Assembly: GCA_013396655.1 (NCBI GenBank)
Contig: WBMV01006287.1
Location: forward strand, 1,068,162 to 1,132,161
Direction of reading: 5' to 3'
DNA: 64,000 bases
From: Campylorhamphus procurvoides
Lineage: Eukaryota > Chordata > Aves > Passeriformes > Dendrocolaptidae
Shown: piece by piece, positions 1-13,241 of the stretch
Layout of the letters: each line of letters starts with the position of its first letter
How positions within the stretch are numbered: position 1 is the stretch's first letter
Notes under the pieces: model-generated
Database searches by the model: none
The model's input: the letters and a program-made list of their open reading frames with translations, nothing else
What the model was told of the DNA's origin: nothing
Made by a program: the position numbers and the translations under genes

Positions 1-2789
1 GACTGTTTTACAGTACTTTAGGTTTAAAGAACCCTTCCATTATTTTATATAGTATTTCCCATATCCAAAATAGGACAATTTCTAAAGCCAAAGATCAATA
101 AATGTTTATTGTCTTTCAGTGTTGATTTTTTTTCCTATTTTATCTGATATATGCTACTTTTTATCAACTTTTGCAAAATACCCAAAGAGCACATGACAAT
201 CAGGCTTTGTATCAGTTTCTCTACTAGCCTAAATTGTTTGCTTCTTTTAGAAATAATCAAGTAGACCATTTATCCCTTTCATGTTTGGGGTGCAGCAGAA
301 TAAACAATTTTCTACTATAAATGTCTTATTCATGTGAACAGCAGTTTACCCACAAAGAACCACTTAGAGATTTGATATGAGTGTTTTCACTTTTGAGTGT
401 TTGGGAATAATTTCACAATTTAAATTTCTGGGGAAAAGACTGGCTGTACAGCATGGTGAATGGAAGAAATTCTGAGTTTCCTGGTACACTCAGGATTTGT
501 CACATTTCTTCTTGACTGTCACCCTTCCTAACAGGAAATCACTTAGAAAGGGGTTGTATTTTCATATTACAAAAAGAAATGTGTTTTAAAACATTACATG
601 GTCTCTTTATTCCATCCTAATAACAATAAGAAGGACTCTGCTTAATAACATCTTGTAACCTTTGGGGTTTTTTGATTTGATTTTTGGAATATCACATTTG
701 GTTATGCATGCATTTTGTTTCCATGTGTGCAGCACATGCAGATGAATGATGCTGAAATTGCTCTCATAGTTTTGCAGCAGTAAAAAAATTTCCTTGACAA
801 AACATCTTCCTTCAACCTAAAACCAAAGTTGTACCAAAGACCCCTTCAGTTACAGCTGTCAGTCCTGTTGCAGAGATTAAAAGTGCCCCACCATCCTAAG
901 AAGAGCTAACCTTGATTTTTGGGGTGGGAATTTGGAAGTGTACAAGGCATTTGAGTTGTGGGACCTCCTCTTGAAAGTGATCAATCTCTGATAACAGAGT
1001 GAGTTTAAAATCATGGTTCTGAGGAATGTAATGAACTATAGTGAGAGTGTCTCAGAAGCCAGCTCAGCTTTCTGCTCTACCCATGTTCCCTCTACATCTG
1101 CATTAAAAAAAAAGGAAAAGTAATCTGTTATACTAATTCTGGAGTTGAAGCTTAGTGTTTTAGTTTCCAGGGTTTGTAACCCTGATGGGTCTGGGGGAAG
1201 GCCAGGTTTTCAGTTTGTGAAGTGTGAGCCACTTCATAATCTGTCTCTCTTTAAACCACACAGGAAAAAAAAACCATCCTCTTAAGAGTTTCACAAACTA
1301 CTTAAAGTGGTTCTGAATAACGAGGCCCGGTTATGTTCCTCTCATCTGTCAAACTTTCAACAAGTGCAAAATTTGTGTGATTTCCTGAAAAGCTCACTTT
1401 TATAGAATTAGGGGGTATAGTGTGCAGTAGTTGTGCATATGTCAGAAACCAAAGGAATTCAGGCTCTTAGTTGGAATTAGGCTGATTTTTGACCATCAGA
1501 GATGTCCAGTTGGTTCCTATTCATTTGGGTTGTGTTGTGATTAGGACAAACCTGCAAGTTTTGGTCATAAATCCAATTTTCTTTTTTTGAGTGAGCAGAT
1601 GTTTTGGTATCAGCCTGACAAAAAGAGTAAAATATAAAAATCTTTAGCCCAAACATCTGTATCTTGTCCAGGTTGCAGTTTTCCCTCTTGTCATGTTCGT
1701 GGAGTGGGGTTAAGCTGTTCCCATTTTGCAAGCAGCATGAGCTCACAGAATTGGGAAAGTGGGCAAAGGGAGGAACAACAGCTGAATCAAGGAACTTGGG
1801 CTGCAGTGTACAGAATGAAAGATACATAAAGCAGTTATTCTGGACAGAGATTTGTTGGCCACAGGAAGGCACAATGGGGTTATCTGTCAGTTCAGTATTC
1901 ACTGCTGGAATCCATCTGGGATATGGGAAGTGACTGTTGCTCATTAAAGAAAAAAAAGGAGCAGACTGGAAATGATGTTGTAGTGCAGGACAAACAGGAC
2001 CAATGCCATTAAACTGTGATGTGTTGTGAGTTGTTTTTCATGGGAAAACCTGGGAAAGCTGGAACACTAAAGGACTGGAAAAAATTACTTTTGTTAGAAA
2101 TGCTAAAAAAAGCTCTGCAAAGTTATTAAGGGAGAATGCAGAGGTTAAAGTACCTTAATGAGGGAAAAATGCCTGCATAGAAGAGGATTCTAATCTTAGA
2201 GGAAGACAGAACAGGAACCAGAGATGGGAGCCTGACATCAATAAATTACAATCGTAGAAAATGTTGTTTTAAGCGGGTGTCACTATTTGCATTTCAGCTT
2301 GAAGTGGTGAATTCTTCAGCAGGTGATCTTCACGCATTCTCTGTATAAGGTGGTGTGGGTGAGCAAGTTGTTGTTCTCAATACAGGGGCAGTCAACAAAA
2401 GCTGAAGGAATCAGGACCAACAAGTAAACCACTGTTTAATTCAGTTTTATTCCGAGGACTGGAATATTGGAACTTTTGGATTTGCACTGCTGTGTCTGAT
2501 TTACCACATGAAAATTTTTTTTAGTGCAGACTACATGTAGACTTTTTTTATATTGCATTCCTTTTAATGATTTCAAAAAGTTGTAGTGGTAAAAGATTTT
2601 AAAATACAATTTTGATGATATCTAGTAAAAAAAAAAAGGTAAATTTGAAAATAACAAAAAGGAAATGCAAATGTTTTATCTATCTAAAGGAATAATATCT
2701 TAGAAAGAAAAACTATGAAAATTTCTCTAAATGTCGCTGAGTTGAGCTCCATTGAGCACTGTTTTTAGCTGAGGGTGGTTTCAGTGGAG
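1..2789. other. AT-rich unique sequence, no gene seen
   Basis: I see no coding exon, RNA gene or recognisable transposon here. Open frames on both strands around 1477-1944 overlap each other, have no family resemblance and look like chance. Short A or T runs are frequent and CpG is nearly absent, as in the background of the whole window. Intronic or intergenic status cannot be decided. Confidence 0.6.
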
Positions 2790-3290
2790 TAATCTCCACA
2801 GGTACCTGCTGTGTCCCTCCCTAAACACAGCAGGCCAGCCAGCCCGCTCAGGCACATTTACCATTTTTTCATCCCCTACTTGCGTCCTCCTCCCTAACAA
2901 AGAGGCACGGATGCTCCCACACATATCTGTAATTACACATTTATGCAACTAATATTTACCCTTTGTATACTCATCAGACTGCTACTGTGTCCTACTCTCC
3001 CAGCTAATAACCTCGCAAGTATTAATTAGACACCCTATTAATGTATATCGCAATTAACTTTGCTCTTTGTTTTGCAACAGTTTTGCAACTCTGGCTCTTT
3101 CATGGCTGTCGTTGTCAACCCCAGCCAGCCAAGTCCCACACACCAGCAGGATCGGGATGAGAATCAGATGTTTAAAAGCTGAAAAATTCGCGGGTTGAGA
3201 TAAAGACCGTATAACAGGGAAAGCAAAAGCCGTGCACATCAATAAAGCAAAACAGGGAATTAATGCACTGCTAACCATGGGCAGGCAGGT
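2790..3290. promoter_or_regulatory. candidate conserved non-coding element
   Basis: This block differs from its AT-rich surroundings: it is of mixed composition, free of simple repeats and dense in homeodomain-type core sites. Visible sites are TAATTA near 2930, followed at once by TTATGCAA (a C/EBP- or HLF-like half), ATTAATTAG near 3020, ATTAATG near 3037 and CAATTAAC near 3051. It also holds several CpGs. Vertebrate developmental enhancers commonly have this character. An open frame on the minus strand (3054-3356) has no family match I know and is likely fortuitous. Enhancer function is inference from composition only. Confidence 0.3.
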
Positions 3291-3728
3291 GTTCAGCCTT
3301 CTCCAGGACAGAAGGGCCCCATCACATGTAATGGTTACTTGGGAAGACAAACACACCCACTTTGAATATTATCCTTCCTCCTTCTTGTCCCCTGTTATAT
3401 ACACTGCACATGATATATGGTGTGAAACATCCCTTAGGTCAGTTGGGTCACCTGTTCTGGCTGTGTCTCCTCCAAACCTCCCATGCACCCCCAACTTCCT
3501 TGCCTGCATGGCAGTATGAGAAACAGAAAAGGCCTTGACTCAGCAATAGCAAAAGCATGTCTGTGTTATCAACCCAGTGTTCAGCACAAATCCAACACAT
3601 AGCCCTTTACTAGCCACTGTGCAGAAAATAAACTCTACCCCAGCTGAAACCAGCACGTGAATATTTGGTAATTCTCAGATCTTTTTAGGCAGTACTGTTA
3701 CAAGACAATTATTTCTTTTTTTTTTCTG

Positions 3729-3745
3729 TATATATATATATATAT
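3729..3745. repeat. (TA)n microsatellite
   Basis: About eight TA units follow a T run, giving a short AT dinucleotide array in otherwise unique DNA. Confidence 0.85.
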
Positions 3746-3911
3746 GTCTTTTCATTTATACTAACTGCAGTATTTGGCATTTTGTTGTGTTTCTTTTTTC
3801 TAAAAAAAAATAATAATTTTAGACCATTTGTCCAATGTATCAAAGTTATTTCAAACTAATTGTAACTTGTGTCCATTAGAGTTAATATATTTTGGACACA
3901 AATATATGAGG

Positions 3912-3976
3912 ATCATACAATCATAGAATAGTTTGGGCTAGAAGGGACCTTTAAAGGTCATCTAGTCAAGTCCCCA
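3912..3976 (-). mobile_element. CR1 LINE 3' end fragment
   Basis: The plus strand reads 'atcatagaatagtttgggct' and then 'agaagggacctttaaaggtc', the reverse complement of the avian CR1 3' terminus including its octamer tail. Only about 65 bp remain, so this is a heavily 5'-truncated and diverged copy on the minus strand. CR1 is a non-LTR retrotransposon whose insertions are usually 5'-truncated and lack obvious target duplications. No coding part is present. Confidence 0.85.
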
Positions 3977-6900
3977 AGATGTTAAGAAAAATATTGAAGG
4001 ATATTGTCCTCATAGGAATGTGCAGACACATTCATTATACATATTTTTGCATCTATGTGTTTTTATATATAAATACCACTCCCATGGTGGCCAGTGGCCT
4101 TCCTCAAGTACTTCTGAATAAATACATCTAACTTTTCTTAATATTCCATAGTCTTTTTTTCTGTATCCTGGCCTCCTGTTGTGAAAAGTAAACAAAAGAA
4201 GAGCATTCCATCAGCCTATATGTTTAATTTCATTCTTAAGCAACAGCTATTAATTTTAATTTTTATTTCTATTGTCCCTTTGACAGGCTTTTCTTTCTTG
4301 GTTTTGTCCCTGCCCTTCCTGTTGTACATTTTCTTATGTTTCTTCTTACTAGTGTGCTGTTTTTTGTCTGCTTTTGCTCTGAGTTTGTTTATGAAAGAAA
4401 TCCAGCTTTCTTCTTGCTCTGATTCCTTTTCTTCCTACATGTTATTATTCCTCCTATCCACTGTTACTCATCATATCTCTTTAACTCCCACTAGCAAAGT
4501 CACTTTTCTTATACATTTTCGAGAAAGATCTGTTGCAAGATTTAAAACACACTTAAGTCACCCCACAGCATAAATTTGTCATTTTGGGACCCATGTGAAG
4601 TCCAGCTTTGCTGTCTTTTGTAAAAACCCCTAATCTCTGGAAGCTGCAAAAGTTCCTGACATTTGCATCTATATAAAACAGAGTTAGTCTAAATTCACAG
4701 AAAAAGGATTTTTATTACAGAATTAATAGTTACTTTCAGTTATGCTTTATCATCATTTTTTATCAGATTTTCACGCAATGCTTTCAGTCTGTGTTCTCTC
4801 AGCCAACACAAAAAGCTTTTAGGTGTTTTCTGTCCATTGCAGAGCTGTACCAAGGAAGGCAGCAACCTCCTGTGGAAGACACTGAATAGAAATAAATATG
4901 CCCAAAGTCAGCCTTTGATGCATGTGATGCAGAGCTGTGCTACACAGAGCAGCTCTTCAGGGCAGGAAGAAGTTGTTTTATTTGCTTCAGTAGATTTAGT
5001 AGTATTTCTGGTTTTTAACAAACAAATTGGGTTATGTTAACATCAGTCTGAAATACCAAGAAGGTCTGAAGTGAGCAGGGTACATGCTGCTTAAATAAAA
5101 TGTATTTCTTCAATTTATATTTAGTCTCTACCATCCTGTTTTTACTTCCATCTTCTGTTTCCTTTGATTCTACTACATAAAAGAGTAAAAGGTTTATTTT
5201 TTTGCAAGCTCTTTTCAGGAAGAGGGATATTACATCTGAGAAAATGACTGTGCTAAGCCTTTCACATACAAGTGGCTCATAGACTTCTAACTTTTAAACT
5301 GTGTTTTAAACTATTTTACAATTACTTGACTAGATCTAATGTTTGTGGTGTCTCTTTAGCCTGTCTGCTATCTGGTGTAAAAATTAAATGCAAGATGGCA
5401 AGGGAGGGGTAGAATCTGAATCTTGAAAAATGGCCACTGCTGGTGCATGTGAAAAATGATCACTATGCAAATGACCTTTCCTTTAGGAAATCTTGAAATA
5501 ATGCAATCATTTTAATATACTTCTAGCAGGTCATTCAATTAAAAGGGTTTTAAAATTAAGTTTCCGCTGCTGAACAAACAAGATTGCAATAAATCTGAAT
5601 TAGCAATGTAAATAGTTTATTTAGTGGGTAAATGTTAGATTACTATGTGGTTAGAAACATGGAGAGAGTTTTACAGGGTGAAGTGTTCAAGCCTGTCTAC
5701 CTCAGGGTGAGGAGACGTCCTTTGTGTGGAGACCCTGGTCTTGTTTTGCTTGTTTTTAAACTTGGGTATACATGTAACTAGCTGAGCAGAAACACATTGA
5801 CATTGGGTTTAAAGTGTTGAGCCCAGTGCGAGTCACAGTTGAATTCTCCTTTATTTTCCACCATAAAAGGTCAGCCTTTAGGTGAGGGCTGAACGTTGCC
5901 TAAAGCTGAGGAGCAATCCAGAATGTAGCATGTTCCCCTCCTACATCCTGGGGAGAGATGTGTATGTGATCCATTCCCTTTGTGTGAGAGCTATTTCAGT
6001 TTTATTTCATGTAACACATGTGGTTCCTTTTCATGGGACTGGTTTTGAACTCTTGAGATACCTGAGGAATGTTCTATGCTTACTTTTGACAGCACTGTCT
6101 TTTTTATGCAATGTTCTGTGAGATGCCTGTTCTGACCTGCTCCATCCCATGCTTTTTCTTACTCTGAGTGTATGAACATGTTCCAGCAGCAGTTTCTTTT
6201 TAACCTGTATTTCACTGATAAATATATATGTGTTTTACAGACTTCATGCATGGAAGGTTTTTAAGGGAATCTGGGCAGTGATTCTGACTTAGTCTCAGCT
6301 AAATCAAAAGGGATGAATTTTGATTAATATGAAAAAGGGAATAAACTTTAATTGATTTTTTTGCAATTTAGTAACTGGTTATTGTATCATTTGATGCAAA
6401 ATGTCTTTTACAAATTAGTGTGAAGTTATGGTTTTAGACGCACTTGTAAAAACCAAGAGCAACCACATTTAAAAATTGATTAAAATTGCATCAACCTCTT
6501 CCCTGGAGATTTGAACTCTGGGGCATATGTCCTCCCACTCCCAGCTATCCCAGTTGTTGCTCTTTTGCCCATTTAGTTTGCAGCTGGATTACCTTATTCA
6601 GTTGTGCTGACTTAGTTTATCTGATTACTTTATTTAGCCATGGCAGAGAAGGGGAGGAAAAGAAATAAGGGAAAAAATTAAAATAAAATAAAAATAAAAT
6701 ATTGGTGCTTCTAGTTCTGTCAATGCACTCACTTTTCTCCCTTGCAGCTTCCTCTGTTGTTTCACATCTTAAGAGTGGGATTGCTTATACTCAATACTGT
6801 GCTGCTGCATGATGATCAGCTTCAACAGGATGTGTCTCTTCAGGCCTCTTCTCAGGGCAGAGACATGAGGATTTTCGCAAAAACAGTGTAAGCAGAAATG

Positions 6901-8840
6901 CATTTGCTTGGCAAGATAAGTCTGTGCTTCATCACTGAGCAGCAGGAAAGGACGTGGTATTTTATTAAAAAACCAAAAGCCAAAGGACCACTCTGTTCAA
7001 GGGACTAAAACATTTGTGAATTAAATTAATAATTGTGGCAAACCCCACCTTATCTGATTATTCAAATTTTCTTTTTTCAGAGCAGAAATTGAACTATCCC
7101 ATTCCCATCCTTCTTTAAGTAAGAGTTTGGGATTCTTTTTGTAATTGATTTAATTGAAGTTGAATAAATTTTCATGTTCTTATGAGTTATTCTGAAATTT
7201 TTCCTCCCACATACCAATACTCTTTTGCTTTAATGGCTAAACGGAAATACTCATTATTCACACAACTTTCTAGTTAAGAATATCTGATCCAGACAATTCA
7301 ATACTGCTCTCTGCTGTGTGTTGTAAGTTATAGGAAAAAAAATCTTAACATATTTATTAACACCTTTCCCATCTGCAGCACAACATGCTTCAAGTGTAAA
7401 TCTTCTGCTGACCATAAAACACTTTCACTGGTAAGGGAATTATCTCTGAAAATTGTCCAGACCCTTCATGGTTTGTTTTCAGTTTTGTTTTTTTTTATCT
7501 TCATTCATGAGGTGGATATTAACAACAACAACAAAAAAAAAGTTTATGATAGTTTAGGCAGTGTTGCATAAGCTGTGATTTTTATTTTTTTTTTAATCCA
7601 CAAAGATTTTTGAATTTGATTATGTAGGAATCCAGAATAGGGATTTTTTTTTTTATTCCTGTGTCCTTATGACCACCTTTTTTTAACCAGTGAATAACAA
7701 AAATGACAGGGGAAAACTACAGAACCATTTCACATCTGAGATTGAAAGAGTTGAATTACCATCATTTGGAGGTGTGCCTTTTGTATGCCTGCAGTGGTTA
7801 AGAAAGATTTTATGGAACATGAGCGTTTGGAGCATGAGATTTTTAGAGCAATTCAAAATTATTGAGGAGCTACAGATTTTGTAAAGTGCTTCAATTTGTT
7901 AGTAACAAGAGGCATTGTAGTGAGTTTTGTAGGGCTCTTAGCGTAGTCATATGCACAACTTATAAATGGTCTTGTAATTTTTCCTGGCTTTTTTTCCCCT
8001 CTCTTCATATTGGTGCTGTTGCTGCAAGTCTCCCTCTGCTGATACAAACATTTCTGTTCAGCAGCAGCAGCAGCAGAATCCTGCATGCAGCCTCAGCCTG
8101 GCCCAGGTTAAAAGGAGGGGGATTACTGCAGCTCTACCATGACATCCTGATGGTGGTGACGACTTTAGTCATCTTAAAGGTGTATCATCCCCTTGCTGTG
8201 AAAAAAAAACCCCAAACAAAAAAAAAGGGTGCATTTCACCCTCATGTGTCTAAAAACTAAAAAGTTTGCAAATCTGAGATAAAAAAAGACTTTCTGTTAA
8301 AAAAAAAGTAATTCTGACACAAAAAATGAAAAGTACTGTTGTCACTTTCATACTAACTATTCTGGACATGGAATTACTTTTCTATTCAAAGTGGTTTTAG
8401 AAATTGTGGAGAAACGGTCCCATGTAATTGCAGGATTTGGTTATTTTGAGTTTGAATCACAGCTTTCCCTCAATTTTTTTCCTCATTTTGAAAAGCAACA
8501 TTAGAATAGTTCAATTTACTTAGCAATTTCAATTGACCATCCTAGTCAGGCAGGAGTGCCTGAAAGTTGTGGGTTTATAATACAAATGTTCTGCCTTGAA
8601 ATAACAAGCATTCACATATTCTAGCAATAGTGCACTTCCTACTCAATATTACACAAAGTAAAATTTCCTAACAAATTTACAGTAAGTTTACTGCAAAAAT
8701 TTTTCTTTGCAGCATTAGACATTTGGGATGATCTGTGCCTTCTTTTTCATCAGTTGCTTTTAACTTTTGAAATCCAGCATCTTCTTAGCTGTGCTTCAAA
8801 TTGTATTTTGTCTTTTGATGAGTATAAACCCAAGATCATA
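3977..8840. other. AT-rich unique sequence, no gene seen
   Basis: About 4.9 kb without a supported gene. It contains an A/AAATA-rich stretch at 6678-6700, several T runs (for example near 7480 and 7580-7660) and a six-unit CAG run at 8059-8076. Open frames at 4181-4573 and 7862-8260 are T-rich, hydrophobic translations without family resemblance. I see no transposon I can name. Confidence 0.6.
8059..8076. repeat. (CAG)6 trinucleotide run
   Basis: Six perfect CAG units sit between unique flanks. This is short, and no supported coding frame passes through it. Confidence 0.9.
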
Positions 8841-8910
8841 AACAGAATCAGAGTGCGTAAGGTTGGAAGTGACCACCAGCTGGGTTATCTGATCCAACCG
8901 CTCTGTCCTC
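8841..8910 (-). mobile_element. diverged CR1 3' end
   Basis: The plus strand shows 'acagaatcagagtgcgtaag', then 'gttggaagtgacca' and 'atctgatccaaccg', which match the order of the reverse-complemented CR1 3' end (tail octamer, ggttggaagggacc, tctagtccaacc). Many substitutions suggest an old insertion. The 5' limit is uncertain. Confidence 0.65.
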
Positions 8911-10810
8911 ACAGATTTGTGTTTGCCTTTTTGGGGGATGGGTATTTGTTTTCTTGGGGATTGGCTGGAAGCAAGTGACAGCAATTTGCTTCCTTCAGAG
9001 TTGATGGGAACATTCACCCAAGGCAAAAAGAAAAGGAAAAATCACCAGTGTTCACATAAAATTTGTGTTAGTATTCACCCACATCTTCCCATAAGTCTAA
9101 AGACTTTCCTATTTACAGCACTTTTATAAACCACATTTGTGAATTAACACATCATTACAGATATGCCATACCCTGTACAGTTACAATTTGGAAATGCTGT
9201 CAGTAAGGCCCTGGCATTCTGGTTTTTATTTGTAGCCTTGGAAGCATCTGACCTTTTTAGAACTAAGTGCAAGCAGTGTTCAAAAGTGGAAGTAAGTCAA
9301 ACACAGTTACGTCCAGTGTTAGACACACACACACACACAGAGAAAAGTTTTAGTCATGAAGTTGGGAATTCCAAGAGGTTTGAGGCATTGCAGCTGATTA
9401 ACTGCAGCTTGGTGGTGAGGAGGGCACACTAAAAGTCCCACTCAAAGTGCACTCAGTACCCCTGTGCAGGACTGAGAGATTTGGCAGTCAGAAGGATACG
9501 AAGGCTCATTTTCCTTTACAAAGTTTGCAAAGTATCACCATCATTCAGTCAACAGGTGCCCACCCCGGCCCTGGCTGCACCCTTGGTACTGGGGATTTGC
9601 ATTTTGAGGAAGCACAACAGGGTGCAAGTCCTGGTGAGAGAAGGAACAAATTATGTCAGGGGAGGTGAGATGGCAACAAGGATGAAAACTGGGGCTATAC
9701 TGGAAGTGGTGGCCGAGCAAATGAAGCAGTGTCAGAAACATTGCAGGTATTTTTTCCCCCAAATCAATGCCATGTCTCTGCAGAGGATGCTGGGCAGGTG
9801 CATTTGTTGCAAAGTCCTGCTCTGGCTGTGTTGGGCTCTGTCTCAGAGCTTCTTCCAACATGTCAGAGCAATTCCTCTTGTTTAGGACCAGTTTGGAGCC
9901 TCCAACAACATGATTTTACAGCTTGTACAAAACACAACTGCAAGGGGCCTTCTTTCACCACTTTTCCTCTCTTCTGTCAAAATATTTCCTACTGTCTTCT
10001 GTAGGTTGACCAGGTCACTCCACGAGACAAGGGATATTCCTTACCTTTTCATAGGTGTAACTGTTCACTGTATCCTCCTTTTTGAGAACTTGGCAGCACC
10101 ATTAGTATTTGGGAGGTGTCTGTTCCTCCCTCTGCTGCAGTTGGTAGCATCTTCAAGCACTACAGCAAGTCACTCCTCTACAAGTTATTCCTTATTTATT
10201 CCACCTGCTCTTGAATCTTGATACCTTCCTTTATATATGTAGAGTCATGTATATAACAAAGAAAGTCAAAAAATTACTCACCTCTTGAGGCACTGCTCTC
10301 TCTTGTGATCTACCACACACCTCTTCCTCACTTCTGAACACGGAGAGCTGCTGCCACCTCATATCTCCCTGTAACTTGGACTGGCCAAGTGAGTTTCCAG
10401 ATTTTGCTTTTCACAAAAGAAATCCCTTCTGGAAGCTGCTGAGTTCTGGCCTCAGCAGCAGGATTGGATTGATAGATGATTCGTTCTCCCACTGAGTTAT
10501 TCAGCAATGCTTATGCACCTCATGCTGGTGATGCCTAGATGACGTGTTTGTGTCTCCCTGCAAGAGAATCAGGCCATCAGCTTCTGAGATGAGATAATTT
10601 AACTCCCTGAGAGATCCTGAATGCTCAGCTAGGGATGTGGATGTAGCAGACAGCTGCCTTCCTTCTCATTTTAAGTTGTCTTTGCAGCTTAAGCTCTATC
10701 TTGGCTGGTTTGCCATGGGGCTCTAACCTGTTTTGTTAACAAAGAATGAAAAAAATAAATACAGAAAGAAGGCAATCAGGTGAAAAGTGGGGCTTTGGGG
10801 TTTTGTTGCT
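8911..10810. other. unique sequence, no gene seen
   Basis: Holds a (CA)8 microsatellite at 9323-9339 and a stretch of higher GC at about 9540-9900 with overlapping open frames on both strands. None of these frames resembles a known family, and frames open in several registers at once argue for low stop density caused by GC content rather than coding. Confidence 0.55.
9323..9339. repeat. (CA)8 microsatellite
   Basis: About eight AC units in unique flanks, with no further structure. Confidence 0.9.
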
Positions 10811-11006
10811 ATCATACAATGACTTGGGTTGGAAAGGACCTCAAAGCTCATCTCAATCCACACCCCTGCCATGGGGAGGGACACTTCCACTAGATCAGGG
10901 TGCTGGAAGCCCCACCCAACCTGACCTTGAACACTTCCAGGGATGAGGCACCCACAGCTTCTCTGTCGCTCTGGCAGTGCCTTACCACTCTCACAGTAAA
11001 GAATAA
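10811..11006 (-). mobile_element. CR1 LINE 3' end, minus strand
   Basis: About 195 bp of well-recognisable CR1 3' region. In plus-strand order it shows the degraded octamer tail, 'cttgggttggaaaggacctc', the 'ccatggggagggacacttcc' block, 'ccttgaacacttccagggat', and the 'tctcacagtaaagaa' block. The copy is 5'-truncated, as is usual, and carries no reverse transcriptase. Divergence from the family consensus as I know it is moderate. Confidence 0.93.
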
Positions 11007-13241
11007 AGTTGCTATGTAACAGTGCTAACAGGAAAGTCTTTTAGAAACTGCGTGCTGCACCTGAACATAAAATTGCATCGATGTTAACAGCCAGCTTCTT
11101 GTGCATGGCTTTAAGATTTAGTGCTCAGTGAAAGACTTTGATAAGACACTTTAAGCAGAGACAACCTCCTTTTCAGGACAGAGAGTCTCAACACCATAAG
11201 CACAAGTAACCTCTACGCACAGTCTTTTCAAATAAATAAAAAAACCCTTTTAAAAATAGTTTCCAAATAATTTTTCACATTATTTTCATTTTCAATGACA
11301 TGTGAATTAACGTCTACATGAGGGAGTAGATCTACATGGCCAGATTCAGTGATCTAAAACAGTGGGCTTTTGTTGATCACTGAAATATAAAATATTTCTC
11401 TGACTGAATTTTTGTTTTCTTTTTAATTATTACTATGTTACCCCAAGAAGGAACAAAAAATACCAGTGCTTGGAATCAAATTTTCAAGTAGTTAAAGAAA
11501 TTTTTTCTGGCCACTCTGTTACATATGTTTACATTACCACCTGCTCCACATTCAACAAGTTCTTATTTTGAGAAAAAAAAGGGTGTTTGGCTCCAAGAGT
11601 AAATATATACCAAGAGGCCTCCAACTGGATGCAGTTCATTTGTGCTGCCAGTTTCCCTTGGAATTGGCTGGGAAATGTAGTGGCAACATCTCCCTATTTC
11701 CCTACAAGTGACTTAAGTATGTGTATTGATGAAGGCAACAGAATAACTCATGTTTTGTGTTAAGCATAATTAAGTATGCTTAATTGAAATTTAATCAAGC
11801 ATAATTAGGTAAGCTTAATTATTAAACTGAAAATGTCTTTGCTTCTGACTAATGAAAGTTATCTTGAGAGAGTCATATAACTTAGAGCCTTATACATCTG
11901 TACTTTTAATAACTGCTAAACCAAATAATTTAGAACAAGGTCTGACCTACCAAAGCAAAAAGGTTGGTTTTATATTTTGAACTGTATAATTGCAGTACTT
12001 TGTCCACCTGTAGGTTTACAAAATTAGGAAACATATATAAAAATTCCTCTGGACTGTGAGTTCTGCCAAGAGTGAATTAAATAAAAAAAATTAGAAAAAT
12101 AAATATTAAAAAAAAAGAAAAGGAGGAATGAAGTCTTCTGTTTTCTGTGGCTATATGTGTACTTTGCTGTTGGCTGCAGTGCTAACCCCAGCAATGGGTT
12201 GTGGTATAACTAGTTGACTTGAAGGTCTGGCTTTGTTAATAAGAGGGGTTTTTTTTGTTTTTTTGTCATCTATTTGGGGTTTTTTTAGGGTGTGTCACAC
12301 TCATGGCTCATCACATCGGGCTGCCAAGAGGCTGCAGCCATTAACTTGAAGCTTTTGGGATTGCTGTGGCATGCAGACATGGCTGAGAGCTTCCATCACC
12401 TCTGGTCTGTGGATAAAGGATTTCAGTGTCCCCTTATGTCAGTCCTGTACGTTTCCTGGGAATGGGATTTGACTTAAAAAAGTAAAAGGATAATTTTTTC
12501 TCCAGTTGCCAATTAATGGTTTAATAATGGTTCTCATTATGTAAGAAGTGCCCTTTGGGGGAGAAAAAAAAAGAGGACAAAAATAAACACTCAATATTTT
12601 AACAAAGGGATCCTATAATATTTCTTTTTTATCCCATTTGACCTGTGAGATGGCAAAACATATTTGCTTTTAAGGAAGGTGTGGATCTGAGAAAGGTTTG
12701 TTTTATATTGTTGATGTTGATGATATTAATAACAATAAATGATAGCAGTTTGTGTGTGGAGAATAGTAAGTCCATCTGAACTAAGTGCACTTGCTAAAAA
12801 TGTTTCCACAGTTTCCAGTACAAAGCATTCCAGTCCCAGTGACAAACTCAGGAGTGGAGAAAAAGTGTCAGCAATTACTCAAGAAGTAAAACATCTCCTT
12901 TAGAGTTTTTTTTGTCTGATGCTTGTACATCACTTGCTGGAGAGTGTGAGCAGGTGATCAGTGGACGTGGGCTGCAGGGTGAGCCCTGGCTGACCTGTGC
13001 TGGGGTCTCCTGCCCTGGCACCCCACCTCCATGCCAGCCCATGTGGGGGGATGGGGTGCTGCCTGCTCCTGGCCCTTCAGGGGTGGCTGTTGCTCCACCA
13101 GCATGCACGGCCAAGAACCCAACATGCTCCAGCATCCACATCATCAAGGCAAATAATGGTTTTCTTCTCATGTAGGTAAGGGAGCCCAGAAAAATAGAAA
13201 AGTGCTCACCCAGTAAGATGATAGATTTTTAACAGTGCTTT
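11007..13241. other. AT-rich unique sequence, no gene seen
   Basis: No gene or named transposon seen. It includes the paired AT palindromes at 11762-11816, an A-rich patch at about 12078-12125 and a GC-richer block at about 12930-13170 whose open frames on both strands look fortuitous. Confidence 0.55.
11762..11816. repeat. pair of related AT palindromes
   Basis: Two 20-bp segments, at 11762-11781 and 11797-11816, both start with AAGCATAATTA and end with an AGCTT or TGCTT inverted arm, so each is a near-palindrome with a TAATTA-type centre. They are direct copies of each other with four mismatches, 15 bp apart. They could be paired homeodomain-type sites or a small expansion. Function is unknown. 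Confidence 0.5.
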
